A DNA stretch of 12,669 nt from Acd1 sp049973945 (lineage in GTDB: Archaea; Thermoproteota; Thermoprotei_A; Sulfolobales; Sulfolobaceae): the NCBI GenBank assembly GCA_049973945.1, contig JBMFJH010000028.1:1-12669 (forward strand), read 5' to 3'. Shown here in pieces: positions 12,271 to 12,669 of this stretch. Made by a program: the position numbers and the translations under genes. Numbering within the stretch: position 1 is the first letter of the stretch; every line of letters starts with the position of its first letter. The notes beneath the pieces are model-generated. The model made no database searches. It had not been told where the DNA came from and saw nothing but the letters and a program-made list of their open reading frames with translations.

Positions 12271-12669
12271 TCACAAACCTTTATATTCACCACCCGTATC
12301 GTCGTCGACGTCGGGCGTGCTCCAGTTCCACTTATCGCTCCAGGCGTTGCCGATTTGGATCGGCCTGTCCAGCCTGCTCAGGAGGACGATCCTGCTCGGC
12401 ACATGCTCCGAAAGGATTCTGTAGCCCGTATAGCTGGCTAGCAGTTTGGCGAACTCCCTGACCTCCGCGTGGCTGGGCATCGCGTCTCTCGTGAGCCTCA
12501 TTATCGAAGGCCCCACGTGCATGTAGGCCTTGACCTCAATGTAGGTCGGCACGGCGATCCCTATCAGCCTAGCGAACTCTTTTGCGTCCTCCTCGGACAT
12601 GTTGTAGCCCTTTATCATTGTCATTCTGATGACCGTGGGAGAGCTGAAGCTCGGCAGGATCTGCAAGGT
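12271..12669 (-). CDS. taw1: tRNA 4-demethylwyosine synthase Taw1 (C-terminal part)
   Basis: Only the last 132 codons are present; the gene continues past the right edge. Taw1 (TYW1) is a radical-SAM enzyme that builds the tricyclic wyosine base at G37 of tRNA-Phe. The visible part matches the C-terminal third: VIRMTMIKGYNM, then YIEVKAYMHVGPSIMRL, DAMPSHAEVREFAKLL and a final SRIVLLSR. The radical-SAM Cys motif would be in the missing N-terminal part, so activity cannot be judged. The C-terminal 15 residues are polar and acidic. The stop TGA (12273-12271) is 6 nt before the TTG of rbkR, which suggests an operon. Confidence 0.9.
   Translation of the reverse strand, partial: TLQILPSFSSPTVIRMTMIKGYNMSEEDAKEFARLIGIAVPTYIEVKAYMHVGPSIMRLTRDAMPSHAEVREFAKLLASYTGYRILSEHVPSRIVLLSRLDRPIQIGNAWSDKWNWSTPDVDDDTGGEYKGL
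12279..12288 (-). promoter_or_regulatory. Possible internal promoter for rbkR within the taw1 3' end
   Basis: The minus strand reads GAATATAAAG, a TATA-like box centred about 20 bp before TTG 12264 and about 28 bp before the in-frame GTG 12255. If used, the transcript would start between the two codons, making GTG 12255 the natural leaderless start. It lies in taw1 coding sequence, so the match could be chance. Confidence 0.3.

Noticed and set aside
12142..12441. 99-codon plus-strand frame across the rbkR/taw1 junction
   Set aside because: It is antisense to two identified genes and is Pro/Ala/Arg-rich in the manner of a reverse-strand shadow.
1..12669. CRISPR array, insertion sequence, tRNA or rRNA gene
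   Set aside because: No regularly spaced repeats, transposase, terminal inverted repeats or RNA gene signature were found, and the genes are almost end to end.

Overview
The window is a compact, gene-dense stretch of an archaeal chromosome, roughly half G+C, made almost entirely of information-processing genes. The gene set points to a crenarchaeon, most likely of the order Sulfolobales: eukaryote-like ribosomal protein S30e, Nop5 and fibrillarin, Gar1, a TFE-beta subunit with an Fe-S motif, a TFB resembling TFB2 of Saccharolobus/Sulfolobus, a two-repeat TBP, an archaeal diphthine synthase and CTP-type flavin enzymes. From memory, the order nop5-flpA-HTH-trm1-TFE-beta-TFB2-gar1-...-TBP resembles Sulfolobales genomes. 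The order-level placement is an inference, and I cannot name a genus. There is no sign of mobile elements, CRISPR arrays, tRNA or rRNA genes, or foreign DNA.

Layout. On the left (1-288, minus strand) are the start of a probable gatD and the small S30e gene. Diverging from them is a plus-strand operon (353-4627): nop5, flpA, a DUF61/UPF0216 gene, a COG1395-type HTH protein and trm1, with junctions of 12 nt or less. It meets the gene for TFE-beta (minus, 4590-4967) tail to tail with a 38-nt overlap. Upstream of TFE-beta on the same strand lies gar1-tfb2 (6298-5079), whose genes are translationally coupled. A 200-nt divergent region separates gar1 from a plus-strand pair: an all-helical coiled-coil protein (COG1340-like) and a DUF373 membrane protein (6502-8449). 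Then on the minus strand come a metallophosphoesterase, TBP and a 75-residue hypothetical protein (10102-8446). Diverging from these, dph5 and a DUF357-nucleotidyltransferase (probable FAD synthetase) run rightward to 11599. They meet the HTH-riboflavin kinase gene rbkR, which follows the 3' part of taw1 on the minus strand at the right edge.

How the genes fit together. Nop5, fibrillarin and Gar1 are core proteins of C/D and H/ACA RNPs that methylate and pseudouridylate RNA. Trm1 and Taw1 modify tRNA G26 and G37, Dph5 acts in diphthamide synthesis on EF-2, and S30e and GatD serve translation. TFE-beta, TFB and TBP supply three basal initiation factors within about 5 kb. The probable RibL and RbkR could together convert riboflavin to FMN and then FAD using CTP and ATP. 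The less understood genes (DUF61, the HTH protein, the coiled-coil/DUF373 pair and the TBP-linked small protein) are the best places to look for new biology.

Gene starts follow two styles. First genes of transcription units (S30e, gar1, tbp, perhaps nop5 and TFE-beta) have a TATA-like box about 23-37 bp before the start codon, as expected for leaderless or nearly leaderless mRNAs. Several internal genes (flpA, trm1, tfb2), plus the coiled-coil gene, have clear Shine-Dalgarno sequences. All three convergent gene pairs overlap at their 3' ends.
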